Origin: Prorocentrum cordatum
Taxonomy: Eukaryota; Sar; Dinophyceae; Prorocentrales; Prorocentraceae
Length of the DNA stretch: 64,000 nt
Assembly (NCBI GenBank): GCA_963575745.1
Contig: CAUYUJ010018871.1
Location: 655,537 to 719,536 of the forward strand
Reading direction: 5' to 3'
Part shown: piece after piece, positions 11,582-22,675 of the stretch
Numbering within the stretch: position 1 is the stretch's first letter
How the letters are laid out: the number at the start of each line of letters is the position of its first letter
Notes under the pieces: generated by a model
Told to the model about the DNA's origin: nothing
Databases searched by the model: none
The model's input: only the letters and a program-made list of their open reading frames with translations
Translations under genes and position numbers: made by a program

Positions 11582-12923
11582 TTATATGTATCGTGTGACG
11601 AGGTGCGCATACAATTCGTGCTCAGGAACATGCAAGTACTCTCCTGACGCCTCGAGCTCTTTCCTAGTGTGGGTGGCCTTGGGTCCCGCAGGTATTATCA
11701 TGATTCCTGCTTTTCCGTGTTCAAGGTTAAGTTTTAATTTCTTAATGGCTAGCCCTTCGTATATTATGCATATCGCCCTTTGCGCGGCATATTTCCATTG
11801 TCTGGCCTCTCGAGCTCTTGTGAACGATGTGAAGTCGTCTACGTACGACGATCGTTCTGCCAGAGCTACTGCTGGTCCAGGCGCAAAGAAAGGCCCCGTA
11901 TCTTCGCCTATCTCTTGCGTCGTGATCACAAGATTTTCATCGTTCATCCTTTCTGTGACTGCAGCGTGCACAGGGGCGAAAGCTAATGAGAACATAATGT
12001 CAGTTGGCGGTGAGCTTGGCCTCGTGCCAGTCGTGGCATACGCAACGTTTTCGGCCCCCTGGACTTCAAACCACGTGTCATACTGGCTCTCGGCCAACTG
12101 CTTTTTGACGTGGGGAAGGGGAACGTCACTTTGGTTTCGTCCAAACATGTGTGAAAAGGGACCCTCTAAAAGCATCTGCGTGAAGGCCTGGCTGAGCGAT
12201 GGCGGGAGGTCCATAGCATGGACTGCCGCTTCAAATTCCGCCACGATGCCAGGAATTGGGAGCAACAACTGTCAAAGCACAGCGTGGACTGCCGACTTGA
12301 TATCAGAGAAAAATGCTTGTTATATTCACACGTCTACACAAATCTATGAATGTGTTCGTCATATGTGCAAACAAATCCGTACTTCTCTGGGGCAGTCCTC
12401 CGCATTGCAAGTCATGCAAGAGCCTAGCTGCGAGAGTGAAAAGCCTTGAGCGAAGAAGCTTGAAGTGGTGTTTAGCAATGCGGTTAGTTACGAGGATATC
12501 ACGCAAATTGTTAAGATACCTACTGTCTAGACCTGGCTTAGGCAAAGCCACAGCCTGTCCTCCTTGCATGTCTAGTGGTTCGACACCACTCAACTGCATC
12601 TTAACAAAAAGTGGATGCCAATGCTCTACAGCCCGCTAAGCAACGCATTTGAACAACTCATATCCTAGCTTGTCTGGCCCAACTGCTTTTCCTGTCTTGG
12701 CTCTCTTGAAACTCCTTTCTAGACTGCTTCGAGACATGATGCACTGGAGATCCTGGACGAACGGCAGCAGCACTTCGGTGGCACGCTCATTGTAACGCTG
12801 CTGCAACTGCGCCTTGGCGTCGACTGAAGCAAGCCCTGTATGCGCGAAGATATCAAACTTGCATTCTGCGACATGTTTGTCATCTACTAAAACTTGGCCC
12901 TCCGGGTCTAGTTGCATTGGCAA
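11582..12923 (-). pseudogene. LINE A reverse transcriptase remnant
   Basis: Successive LINE RT motifs are readable on the minus strand. FKRAKTGKAVGPDKLGYELF (within 12645-12710) is the motif 0/1 region. GGQAVALPKPG with a following NLRDILVTNRIAKHH segment (12303-12560) is motif 1-2. A FSDIKSAVHAVL piece just upstream of 12268 is motif A, in another frame. TGTRPSSPPTDIMF (about 12002-12034) is motif B, and SYVDDF with catalytic YVDD is at 11834-11845. A stop and frame changes separate these pieces, so the polymerase is inactive although the YVDD box itself survives. Confidence 0.8.
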
Positions 12924-13100
12924 GCTTGATTGGGAATACGTTCTTTTCGCTCCCCCATAACCTCAGAAGTTTCCTATCTTGACCCCATTCCTCCCTACCC
13001 ATATGGTTGGGCATGTTTTGCTTGAGTTCTTCTCCAAAATCTTGCAGCAGCTTTAGCCGATCTTGGCGGATTCGACTGCGCACAATCGCATGAGTGGTTT

Positions 13101-14111
13101 TCAAAAAGTTGCCAGCTTGCTCGCTGCCTGTTGGAGCTGGACATCTCCACAATCAAAAGCTTCACCTAGGAGGGGGATGTGTCTCCATATCGGCTCAAAA
13201 TCATGGAACGATTCATGTGAGGGACGACTCCGAACAACACTGAGGTAGGTGAGGAGAGGGCGGGCATTCTGGCCTCGATATGCCCTAAGCGCTCCACGGA
13301 CCTGTCGGCGACGCTGGATAGCTGCCAAAGTGGGCGCAGAAATGTACGGACACAATGACTCCTTTGTTTCGGCTGGGAAGCATTGGGAAGCAGTTTCGTG
13401 CCAGACAGCCTGCAATTGATGGTAGTTTGCATTCACACCTACACTGTGGTGTATGTGTGGTATGTTAGCAATGAGTCTAGCGAACTTCTCGACCCTCTCA
13501 GGACCTTTCGTTTTATTTCGGCCGATCAGGAGCCTCGAAGATGGTGTGCCCAGGGTCCGCGAACGAAACAAATCACAGAACACAGGGTAATGATCTTCAT
13601 ATAGCCTCTCGTGGTCGAATTTATGGTCTACCCACTGCGTTACGCACTGTACATCGCTCAACTGACAAAGCACACAGTCCAGTCGGTGTCGCTCGACCCG
13701 TCTTTGATTGAAGGGACAAGGGTGGTGGGGGCACACAAGGAGGCATGGAGCAACAACTCATGGAATGTATCTGTTTCCGAATATTGTGGTTGCTTCCATC
13801 CTTGGTCCCCTAGTCGGTCCGACGTATCATGGCCAATTCGACCATTGGCATCTAACAACATAAACTCTATCTTAAACTTGTGTGTATATCGCAAGCTCGT
13901 CCCACCACTGATGCCTTCCCTCCGTTCCCACATGCTGGTGCGGAGCGTGGCCCACAGTAATGGTCGTCTGCCAGTGCGGGGCGTTGACCTGGCATATTGA
14001 AAGCCGGGGCTGAGAAGCAAGAGCTCGCACATGTTGTAGTTTAAGGTACTTAGCCTTACCATTGATCTTGGCATACGGCTGGTTAAGATTGAACCAAGCT
14101 ACACACCCCAA
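13101..14111 (-). pseudogene. LINE A endonuclease (EEP) remnant
   Basis: The key piece is LLDANGRIG (about 13834-13864), the counterpart of the GDxN motif of exonuclease-endonuclease-phosphatase domains. It is followed by TDTFHELLL and APTT, the usual segment before the strand leading to the active-site end. After a frame change near 13705 the reading continues through RRVERHRLDCVL to EDHYPVF (about 13580-13597), matching the terminal (S)DHxPV motif. An upstream fragment with QVNAPHWQT sits in a third frame. Frames therefore shift at least twice and the domain is dead as written. Confidence 0.75.
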
Positions 14112-14139
14112 TTACCCCGGACAGTTCCAGAAGGTCAAA

Positions 14140-14199
14140 CGGACAAAAAAAGAAAAAGGAAAAGAACCCAAAAAACAACAACAACAACAAACAAAAAAA

Positions 14200-14233
<34 letters not shown>
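14140..14233 (+). repeat. A-rich tract ending in (A)n
   Basis: An A/AC-rich stretch ends in about 35 nearly uninterrupted A residues just outside the 5' end of LINE A. Its strand is opposite to what a LINE A tail would need, so it is more likely the tail of another plus-strand insertion or simple A-rich DNA. Confidence 0.8.
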
Positions 14234-14237
<4 letters not shown>

Positions 14238-15399
14238 ATGTGTTGGCGTGCGAGCTTCCTGCACCCCGACACAGTTAGCTTCTAGCATGTGCATCTGAGC
14301 GCGGATCCATTGTCCGCTTCTCTTGTGGTTCGTTTCCTGATCTTTAGCCGTTCAAGCGTCATAGGACACAAACTTTGTCCGTATTGTCACGAACGAGGGG
14401 GGAGGAGTTTTTGGTTCTTTGAGTTGTTATTCTCAATGGGATTGGGGGGATCCAAAGGTGCATCTCCGAACAGGTGGGTACACATATCTGCCCCTCTGAG
14501 TCGCCACAAGGTTGCCCGAGTTGTCACGGTGATACATGTTGCGCACAGACTCGGGCGCTCTCTCCAGCCATGCCCATTCCAGCACGGCCTCGGCGTATAG
14601 CTGTGCACTGATCTCCTGCGGCGGAGTGCCTGAAAAATGCGCAGCGTCGCTAGCTACATACTCGGCAAGTCCATCCTCCCTCGGGGATCTCGGACTTGGC
14701 CGAAATGGTCACCACTCCCGTCTCGCCCAAGGCCCCTTGGCCTAGCGCCGCGCCGCCCGCGTCTGCGGCCCGCGATTCCATTTGCCCGCCCCATAGCCGT
14801 TCTGGCTGCTGATCGCGATCGTCCTCGGTCTACGCATGCCGCACGTCCGCTCGGCTGCCGCGCTACATCGTCGCCGTCTGCGTGCTCTTCACCTCCAGCA
14901 TCTGCGGCCTCATGCTGGGGAGCGAAGTGCCATTCAACTTGAATGTCTAGTCCCGCGAGCTCAGGGTCCCAGAGCTCGGCCTGTCCCTGGTGGTCTTCCT
15001 GGTTATCCGCAGGCGGGCGTGTCCCCCCTCAGGACGCGGCGCTAGCGCAAGCGATCCTCAACCTCGCTAGCGCAAGCGATCCTCAATCTGGTCGACCGCA
15101 TCGTTTCCCCGTCTGCAGCGGCTGCGACACTGGGGGCTTCTTGGCCAATCGGGCTCGGAGCCTGTGCGCACTCTCAGCTCCCTGCGGCGGCTGCATTCAC
15201 CAACCAGCTCAACGCCCATGCCTCAGATGCCCAGCTCCCTGCTGACGGCCCAGCGCGGCATGCCGCTCCAGAGCAAGCTCAGACCGCAGGCGTGTCCTAC
15301 ATCCGCGATGCCCTGGATTTCATGTTCGCCGCTCGGCGCCGCAGTCTGCCTCCCGCTCGTGGCCGCGGGCTGCACGGTTCTGCTCGCGATGGTTTCGAT
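14234..15399. other. Intergenic, GC-rich, no recognised gene
   Basis: Short frames only. A duplicated CTCGCTAGCGCAAGCGATCC motif occurs at about 15040-15085. Nothing else is recognisable. Confidence 0.5.
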
Positions 15400-16620
15400 G
15401 CATTGCATTTTGTTGGTGCCCCCGATCTTCACGCCGCCGCTGGTGGCGAAAATCGCGTTGTAGTCGGCAATGCCTGTTCTGCAAGTTCACGAACGTCACG
15501 CCGCCGCTGGTGGCGATCCCTTGCATAATTGCGCTGGCTTCCGTCCTGCTCTGCACGCAGCCGTGGCCGGTGGCGACCTTGAGCATAAGTTCTCGTTAGC
15601 GCCGCCGACAGTGCCCATGATGCCGCCGCCGCTGGTGGCGAGGATCATATTGCTCGTGATGACCGTCCGCATGCCCTTGCACCTCCCGCTGGTGCTGCCT
15701 CTGTCGCTGGTGGTGTTCAAGCTGCTCACGGTGATGTCGTCGCCGAGCGTCGCTGCGTCTTGATGCTAGCGAAGAAGCATAGGATCACTGACCATACAAC
15801 GTTCTCGAAGGCCGCGAGGCTCTTGCAGCACAAGGCAGCTTGGACCCATGTTGCGGCTGCTCGGCGCCGTCTGTTTTTCGACACCTTCGTGGGCAAACTT
15901 GCATTGCCTGCTGGTGCTGCCGCCGAGCGTCGGAATTCTCACGCCGAGGGTGGCAACCTTCTGCATGAGCTTTTTGTTGCGTGATTCCGTTCAAGGGGCT
16001 GTTGATGGTCCTCCAGATGTTCCCGGCGCTGCCGCCGAAGGCGACCAGCCGCATAAATCTTTTTCGTGAAAAAAAAAAACATGCCGCCGAGAGTGGCGAC
16101 CTTCTTCCTGAACCCGTTCTGCATGCTCTCGCTCTCGTGATGATGATGGTGTCCCTCTGGATGCTCCTGTCGTTGCCGCCGATGGTGGCGACCATATGGC
16201 TGAAGCTGCCCGAGTCCGAATGGATGCTCCTGCCGACGCCGCTGACGGTGGCGACCATCTGCATGAACCCGTTCGTGTTCCTCTGGATGCTCCTCACGCT
16301 GTCACTGACTGTGGCGACCATCCGCATGAGCCCGTTCGTGGGGAGCCCCATCCCGCTGAGGGTGGCGACCCTCTCTGCATGAACCCGCTCTGCGTGCTCT
16401 CGCTCGTGAGGATGCTGATGTCATCGGGGAGGATCCTGACGCTGCCGCCGATGGTGGCGGCCATCTGCATGAAGCCGCTCGCGTCCGTTTGGATGATCTT
16501 GCCGCCGCCGTTGACGGGGGCGACCATCTGCATGAACCCGGCCGTGTCCTTCTGGATGTTCTGTTCCAGACGTTGCCGCTGATTGTGGCGGTCATATACA
16601 TGAACCCGTTCGTAAGGAGC
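15400..16620 (+). repeat. 63-bp (21-codon) minisatellite
   Basis: GTGGCGACCAT-like cores lie at 16185, 16248, 16311, 16362, 16454, 16516 and 16585. The dominant step is 63 bp, with indels giving 51-92 bp steps. Units read roughly ATGAACCCGTTCGT, then TGGATGCTCCTG, then CCGCTGACG and GTGGCGACCATC. More diverged GCCGCTGGTGGCGA units extend back to about 15440. All steps near 16.2 kb are multiples of three, so a repeated 21-residue peptide is possible in two frames, but no frame stays open across the array. Confidence 0.8.
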
Positions 16621-16963
16621 CTCAGGCAGATATCTTCCCGCACTGCTTCGACGCGAGTGCGAAAGAAATGATGGGTCTAGCTGAGGCCGCCCGTGAATGT
16701 AGCCCCGCCGTCGCGACTAGCCGCGTGCCCCCCGACAGGCGCACTCCACCCCGCCCTTTCCCATCTAAGCGCCCTTCTCTCTGCTTGGCTGCCATTCTGT
16801 TCACCCCTTCTCCTCCGTTGCCACTTGTCCCCTCTTTTCCTGGTTCCCCTAACGAACACGATTTATCATCTAGCGCCGCACTCACTGCAGCGCGCGCCTT
16901 ACATCCTGTTGTCTGGCCCTAGTGCTTCGTTGGTGACACACGGCGCCCTAAGGCGCTGGAACT
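16621..16963. other. Intergenic, no recognised gene
   Basis: Pyrimidine-rich toward the end. No motif-bearing frame was seen. Confidence 0.5.
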
Positions 16964-18300
16964 CCTCCTCCTCCCCCTCCTCCTCCTCTTCCTTCACCTC
17001 CTCCTCCTCCTCCTTCACCTCATCCTCCTCCACCTTCTCCTCCTCCACTCCTTTTCCTTAAAGCTAGCTCCTCCCTGTCGCACCACGAGGCCAGTCGGAA
17101 GGGCGAGCTGGGCGTTTCGCTTGAGCTTTCTTCACCGCTTATGGCCCTGAAGTTTAAAAACGGGCAACAGCTTCACATTTTGAGGGCGGGTGGTTTTCGA
17201 AATGTCGTTCTCACTTCAGCGCCGCGCATATTAGTTCCTTTGAGTTCGCAAGGGCTTCATGGATTGAGGGCTGGTCAATTTCAAAATGTGGTTCTTACCT
17301 CTTAGCGCCACGCACAGTCGCTTGTTCTATACAAAATGTCAGAGATTCTTGGATTGACGACGGGTCGTTTGCAAAATGTGCCTCTCGCCTTAGCGCCGCG
17401 CGCACTCGTCTTCAACAGTTGCAAGAGTTTCGCGGATTGAAGGCGGGTGGTTTTCAAAATGTGCTTAGCGTTTTAGCGCCGCGCACAGTTTGTCACGCAC
17501 CAGAGATTGTCGGATGGAGGGTGGATCGCTTTCAAAATGTTGTTTTCGATTTGGCGCCGATCACATTCGTTTTTTAATATGATCAAAGATTTGAGGTTCG
17601 CGGATTGAGGACGGGTTGTTTTCAAAATGTGGCATTCATCTTAGCGCCTCGCGCACTCGTCTGAAACAGGTGCAAGAGTTTTACGGATTGAAGGCGGGTT
17701 GTGTTCAAAATGTGGCTAGCGCTGTAGCGCCGCGCACACGCTTGAATGTCAGGGGTTCACGGATTGAGGGCGGGCCATTTGCAAAATGCGGTTATTGCAT
17801 TAGCGCCGCGCAAATTCGTTTTAACCGAAAATCAAGAGTTTCACGGATTGAAGGCGGTTGGTTTTCAAAATGTGGTTTTCATGTCAGTGCCGCGCACATT
17901 CGTTTTGAACAGTTGTAAGAGTTCCACGGACTTCCATGGTCAACGTGCCATAAATTGCGTTTTGGACGGATTCAGGATTACGAGGGCGCAACAGTTGTGT
18001 TGATTCGCGGCGTTGAAGTCCCAGGGATGGGGGTCTGGCACGATATTGGATCGTCAGAACGTAACAGTCAGGTTGATTCGTGGCGTTGGAGTCCCGAGAA
18101 TGTTTTTTGGCACGATTCACGGTCTTCAATCTGTTGTCCCCCAACGAGGCAGTTCCCTCAGAGGAAATCAACCTTTATAGGGGCCTCTGAGAAAAGTTTA
18201 GAGGCATGGTTTATTCCGACATGGTTGAGGACTCTTGGGTTCACACTGGTCCTCCGCATCTTCCTCCTCCTCCTCACCCTCATCCTTCTCCTCCTCTTCT
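16964..18300 (+). repeat. 83-bp-repeat element, copy 1 (nine units)
   Basis: A pyrimidine tract (16964-17056) leads into a unique head with CACGAGGCCAG and GGGCGTTTCGCTTGAG. Nine tandem units follow, marked by GCGCCGCGCAC-like sequence at 17219, 17306, 17393, 17476, 17554, 17644, 17727, 17803 and 17886 (mean 83 bp). A unique tail of about 350 bp (GGATTCAGGATTA, CAACGAGGCAGTTCC, GGGGCC) ends in another pyrimidine tract from about 18245. The same head, units and tail recur at 20.6-21.3 kb, so this is one multi-part element. No coding frame spans it. Confidence 0.9.
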
Positions 18301-18915
18301 TTCTCCCCCTCCTGTCACTTGGCCAAGTCTTCACGTGCTGGCATGCGCGAGGTCACGCAACGTTAGAAGCTAAGGTCACTGACGCGTCTCATGACCCCCA
18401 CGGGGCGCTTGCGCTTGGTACGAGCTGTGGGGCGCTTGCGCTTTGTACGACCCCATCCGTGTCGAATCCAAAGTGACTCCCCCCGCGGTTCCTGTCCTAG
18501 AGAACCCTGCGAGGATGGGGCCGAGACCGGACCTCCACCGATGTCTGGCCGTGTTTGGGCTCTCCTGGGAGGAAGCTGTTTCCTTGGGTGTCTGGGTTGC
18601 GGATGGAGCCTGCGAGCGGGCCCCGAGGGGGCTGGGACGACCCCTTCCTCCCAGATGATGGGCCAGAGGGTTCATCTTCGAGCGGGCGGTCGCTCTGAAC
18701 CCAATCTGTATACCGCATTCCACGCCCATTTGAATTAGGTCGCACTTTTCGCTGTCCTGTGCGCTCCTCTTCCTCCTCCTCCTCCTCCTCCTCCTCCTCC
18801 TCCTCCGCCTCCTCCTCCTTCTCCGGAGGCGGAGGCGTTCGCGGATGACCGCGGCACAAGTGCAGTTGACTCAGCGACGCCTTTGCAATCTGGTGTCGGT
18901 GATTCATGAAGTACG
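18301..18915. other. Intergenic with TCC tract
   Basis: A TCC tract lies at about 18770-18826. Frames at 18391-18738 on both strands are open but motif-free. Confidence 0.5.
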
Positions 18916-19100
18916 TACAGTCAACCCGCACAGTAAGGATGAGCGACTTCCCAAGAGTACCCCTGCATCCTTGTCTCTTCGGTCAACTTCGGCCCATCCT
19001 CAACCACTTTCGAAGGCCAGCCCCGCTCGAAGAGCCTCGGCATGGGCGTCCAAGGTCCTTGCATCCTTACCGCGCATCCTTACTGTACGGGTTGACTGTA
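18916..19100. mobile_element. Inverted-repeat element, TA-flanked
   Basis: Arms at 18916-18945 and 19071-19100 are inverted copies with only two differences in 30 bp. They read TACAGTCAACCCG outward, and the right arm ends CGGGTTGACTGTA. If the outer TA is a target duplication, the ends are CAGTCAACCCG (18918-19098), in the style of Tc1/mariner MITEs. TA is palindromic, so this point is weak evidence. The 125-bp interior is non-coding. Confidence 0.7.
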
Positions 19101-20144
19101 TGTAATGAGGCCAGGAGTGCCACGGAGCCAATCCAGGCGGTTGCCGGCGAGAGACTTGGGCCATGACCCCAACGGGCAGAGGTCCCCTAGAGCGACGGGA
19201 TTGGGGACCCACCCGGGCGCCCCTGGGCCTTTTTTCGGCGTGCTGGAGGGGGGGAGGGAGGGAGGAGGGAGGGAGGAGGATGACGAGGACGAGGACGAGG
19301 CAGAGGAGGGAAGAAGGAAAGGAGGGAGGAGGGAGGAGGGATGGAGGAGACGGAGGGGGAGGGAGGGAAGAGGGAGAGAGGGAGGGACCTCGACCCCAAC
19401 GCCTGGAGGTCCCCGCGAGGGGGGTGGGGACCCACTCGGGTGCCCCCGCGAGGTCCCCGCGAGGGGGGGGCAAAGAAGCGGGGGAGGGGCCTCCCCGCGC
19501 GCCGCCGACGGCGGCGGCGGCGGCCCCTGGCGCCAGGAGTGGGAGCTGCACCGCGCGCCTCCGCCCGCGGCGCTCCGAGAGGCCTGCGGCAGCGTGCGCT
19601 GCCTGCTCCCACCGCCGGCAGGCGCGCGCGCGCACGTGGGCGCGGCGTACAGTGGGGGCGTGTGCCAAGAAACCAGTTGGATTTTGCCAGGGTGCCCTGC
19701 GTTTCTTAGATTTCGATGGGCTTCCAATCTGATCTTGACGAGCCTCGATCGACACATGTGGACTTTCACTGAACAAATCGCGGATCTCAGGGTTGGGTTT
19801 CTTGCGGAGGTTTCTTGTGGCCGAGTCCCCACTGTAGGCTGGCGGTTCAAACATGGGGCCCTGATGGGGTGGGGCCCAAAGGACAAAGGGCAGGGACGGG
19901 AGCACAGGTTGCCCTACAGCCGGCCCTGATTAGCAGGTCGACCCTGCCAGATTGAGGGTATTCTTGTGTCCTGTGCCTCGCGACCCATGCCTCCAACATT
20001 CCTGGGGCAACGTGGCCCTCGGAAGGGTCTTGTGTCCTCTCGCGTGTTTTGTCCAATCAAGGCCGACTGTATCCTTCAGGGCCCAATCCTTGAACCGCCG
20101 CCGACGACGGGGAAGAGGGATGCCCGAGGCTGGGGGTGGGAGGA
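19101..20144. other. Intergenic, GC-rich direct repeats
   Basis: GACCCCAACG with GGTCCCC and GGGGACCCAC and CGGGTGCCCC segments occur at about 19166-19235 and again at 19388-19465, flanking a GGA tract (19250-19385). Open frames on both strands follow from this composition. No gene is recognised. Confidence 0.6.
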
Positions 20145-20325
20145 GTAGAGGGTTAAGTCGAGCCCTGTCCCTCTACAGGGGGAATATTCAAAAAAAAGTC
20201 CCAAAAAAATAGTCTGGGGACTATTTTTTTAGCATTTGTTGATCATGTTGGAGTATGTTTTGGGTATTTTTTATTTTTCGTCGAAGATCCCCCTGTAGGG
20301 GGGCACGCCCGACTTAAGTAGAGGG
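20145..20325. mobile_element. MITE with perfect 8-bp TSD
   Basis: GTAGAGGG occurs directly at 20145-20152 and 20318-20325. The 165-bp body (20153-20317) begins TTAAGTCGAGC and ends GCCCGACTTAA. The inverted similarity continues to CTCTACAGGGGGA versus TCCCCCTGTAG. An internal 12-bp perfect hairpin (AAAAAAATAGTC/GACTATTTTTTT) sits near 20207-20235. An 8-bp duplication is typical of hAT-derived non-autonomous elements. It has no coding capacity and is AT-rich inside, unlike its GC-rich surroundings. Confidence 0.85.
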
Positions 20326-20640
20326 GGAGGGAGGGAGCGCGGGAGGCAGGACCCGATGGCCACCCATCCGAAAGCTGGACGCGTGCCCGGAGGCGGGTCG
20401 AAAGGGAGGGAGGGAGGGAGGCCCTCCTCACTTCCCTAATCTCCTCCTCCTCCTCCTCCTCGGCCTCCTCCTCCTCCTCCTCCTCCTTATCCTCCTCCTC
20501 CCCCTCCTCCTTTCCCTCCTCCTCCTCTCTCCTCTCTCCTCCTTCCTCTTTCTCTTCTCTCTCCTGTCTCCTGTCTCCTCCTCCTTCACCTCCTCCTTGT
20601 CCTCTTCCTCCTCCTTCTCCTCCTCCATTCCTTGTCCTTA
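20326..20640 (+). repeat. Pyrimidine triplet tract
   Basis: GGGAGG-rich DNA to about 20430 is followed by CTC/TCC triplets up to 20638. This tract directly precedes copy 2 of the 83-bp-repeat element, as at copy 1. Confidence 0.85.
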
Positions 20641-21335
20641 TATACATATATGTAACATCTCCGTGTCGCATCCCGAGGCCAGGTTTTACGGCGGCCCGGG
20701 CGTTTCGCTTGAGACCCCTTCACCATGTATGCCCTTGAAGCTTCAACAGTGGCAACAGTTTCACAGATGGAGGGCGGGTGGTTTTCAATATGTGGCTCTC
20801 GCCTTAGCGCCGCGCACATTCGTTTTAAACAGTTGCAAGAGTTTCACGGATTGAGGGGAACACGTTTCCAAATGTGGTTCTCGCTTTAGCGCCGCGCACA
20901 TTCGTTTCAGAAGTTTGCCAGAGTTTTACGGATTGAGGGGTGTTCCTTTTCAAAATGTGGTTCCCGCCCTAGCGCCGCGCACATTCGTTATAACAAATTA
21001 CACGGGTTTCACGGATTCCCGTGATTAAAGTACCAGAAACATCATCTGGGAAGGATTCAGGATTATGGGGTTGCAACAGTTACGTGTATTCGTGGTGTTG
21101 AAGTCCCAAAAACGGCGTTCTGGCACGGTTCAAGATCGTCAAAACGCAAGAGTCAGGTTGACCCGTGGCGATGGAATCCCGAGAACAATGTTTTGGCGTG
21201 TTTCAGGGTCTTCAAACGGTTGTCACGCAACGAGGCAGTTCCTTCAAAGGAAACGAACCGTTGTAGGGGCCTATGAAGAGGGAGCTTGGAGGGGGGTGGA
21301 TTCCAACATCGTTGATGACGCTTGGGTTTACCCTG
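20640..21335 (+). repeat. 83-bp-repeat element, copy 2 (three units)
   Basis: The head (GAGGCCAGGTTTTACGGCGG, GGGCGTTTCGCTTGAG) matches copy 1. Only three 83-bp units are present (GCGCCGCGCAC at 20807, 20889 and 20972). The tail (GGATTCAGGATTATGGGGTT, CAACGAGGCAGTTCC, GATGACGCTTGGGTTTACCC) also matches copy 1 in the same orientation. The copies therefore differ mainly in unit number, which points to expansion or contraction after duplication or insertion. Confidence 0.9.
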
Positions 21336-21473
21336 GTCATCCTCCTCCTCGTCTTCCTCCTCTCTTCTCTCTCCTTTCTCCTCTTTCCTCTCTCCTCTCT
21401 CTCCTCTCTCATCTCCCATCTCGCCTCTCTCCTCTCTCGCCTCTCTCCACTCCTCTCTCATCTTTCCTCTCTC

Positions 21474-21512
<39 letters not shown>

Positions 21513-21750
21513 TCTCTCTCTCGCCTCTCTCCTCTCTCCTCTCGCCTCTCGCAACTCGCCTCTCGCATCCTCCTCTTCCTCCTCCTCCACCTCCTCCTCC
21601 GCCTCCTCCTCCTTCTCCTCCTCCTCCTCCTCCTCCGCCTCCTCCTCCTCCGTCGCCTCCTCCTCTTTCTTCTCCCCTCTCTCCTCTCTCCTCCTTCTCT
21701 CTCCTCTATATTCTCTCTCTCTCTTTCTCTCAGTCTCTCTCGCCTCGCTC

Positions 21751-21781
<31 letters not shown>

Positions 21782-21784
21782 TGT

Positions 21785-21815
<31 letters not shown>

Positions 21816-22378
21816 CCTCCTCTCACCACTCTCCTATCTCCTCTCTCCCCTCTGCCTCCTCCTCCTCCTCATCTTCCTCCTCTTCTTGCTCCTCTTCCTC
21901 ATCCTCCTCCTCCCCCTCCTCCTCCACATCATCATCATCAACATCATCAGCATCATCATCATCGTCATCATCATCATCACCATCATCAGCATGAGCATCA
22001 TCCTCATCATCATCATCAGCAGCAACAGCAGCATCCTCCCCCTACTCCTTCGCCTCCTCCGCCTCCTTCGCCTCCTCCTCCTCCTCCTCCTCCTCCTCTT
22101 CCTCCCCCTCCTTCCCCCCTCCTCCCTCCCTCCATCCCTCCCCCTCCCCATCCTCCTCCTCCTTCTCCTCCTCCTCATCTTCCTCATCCTCCTTGTTTTC
22201 CTCCTTCCCCCCTCCCTCCCTCCCTCCCTCCCCCCCTCTCCGCCTTCCTCCTCCTACTCGTTCTCTTCCTCTTCCTCCTCTTCCTCCTCATCCTCCTCGT
22301 CATCACCAGCAACAGCATCATCAGCATCATCATAATACTCCTCCGCCTCTTCCTCCTCATCATCATCATCCTCATCGG

Positions 22379-22439
<61 letters not shown>

Positions 22440-22498
22440 GTCATTCTCGTCCTCCTCCTCCTCATCATCATCACCATCATCATCATCATCACCATCAG

Positions 22499-22579
<81 letters not shown>

Positions 22580-22675
22580 TATCGTCCTGCTCCTCATCCT
22601 CGTCCTCCTCCTCATCCTGCTCCTCCTCCTCCTCGTCCTCCTCCTTCTCCTCCTCCTCCTTCTACACAATTACTC
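21336..22675 (+). repeat. 1.3-kb pyrimidine and (CAT)n satellite
   Basis: Continuous simple sequence: CTC triplets, CT dinucleotides near 21478-21530 and 21760-21815, CTC again, then CAT/ATC triplets (about 21930-22020 and 22376-22578). Very long open frames on both strands (poly Ser/Leu/Pro/His/Ile, or Glu/Arg/Met) are by-products and should not be called genes. Confidence 0.95.

Larger units (their letters stand above)
10250..14111 (-). mobile_element. LINE A: decayed non-LTR retrotransposon
   Basis: Read on the minus strand, the order is apurinic-like endonuclease, linker, reverse transcriptase and a C-terminal Cys/His finger. This is the layout of an endonuclease-bearing LINE. At least six frame changes and several stops separate the pieces, so it cannot make a protein. 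No target duplication or 3' tail was found, and the ends are approximate. The motif order and wording resemble LINE B at 38.7-42.5 kb on the other strand. Confidence 0.8.

Noticed and set aside
14140-14233. A-tract as the 3' tail of LINE A
   Set aside because: LINE A is on the minus strand and this tract lies at its 5' end on the wrong strand.
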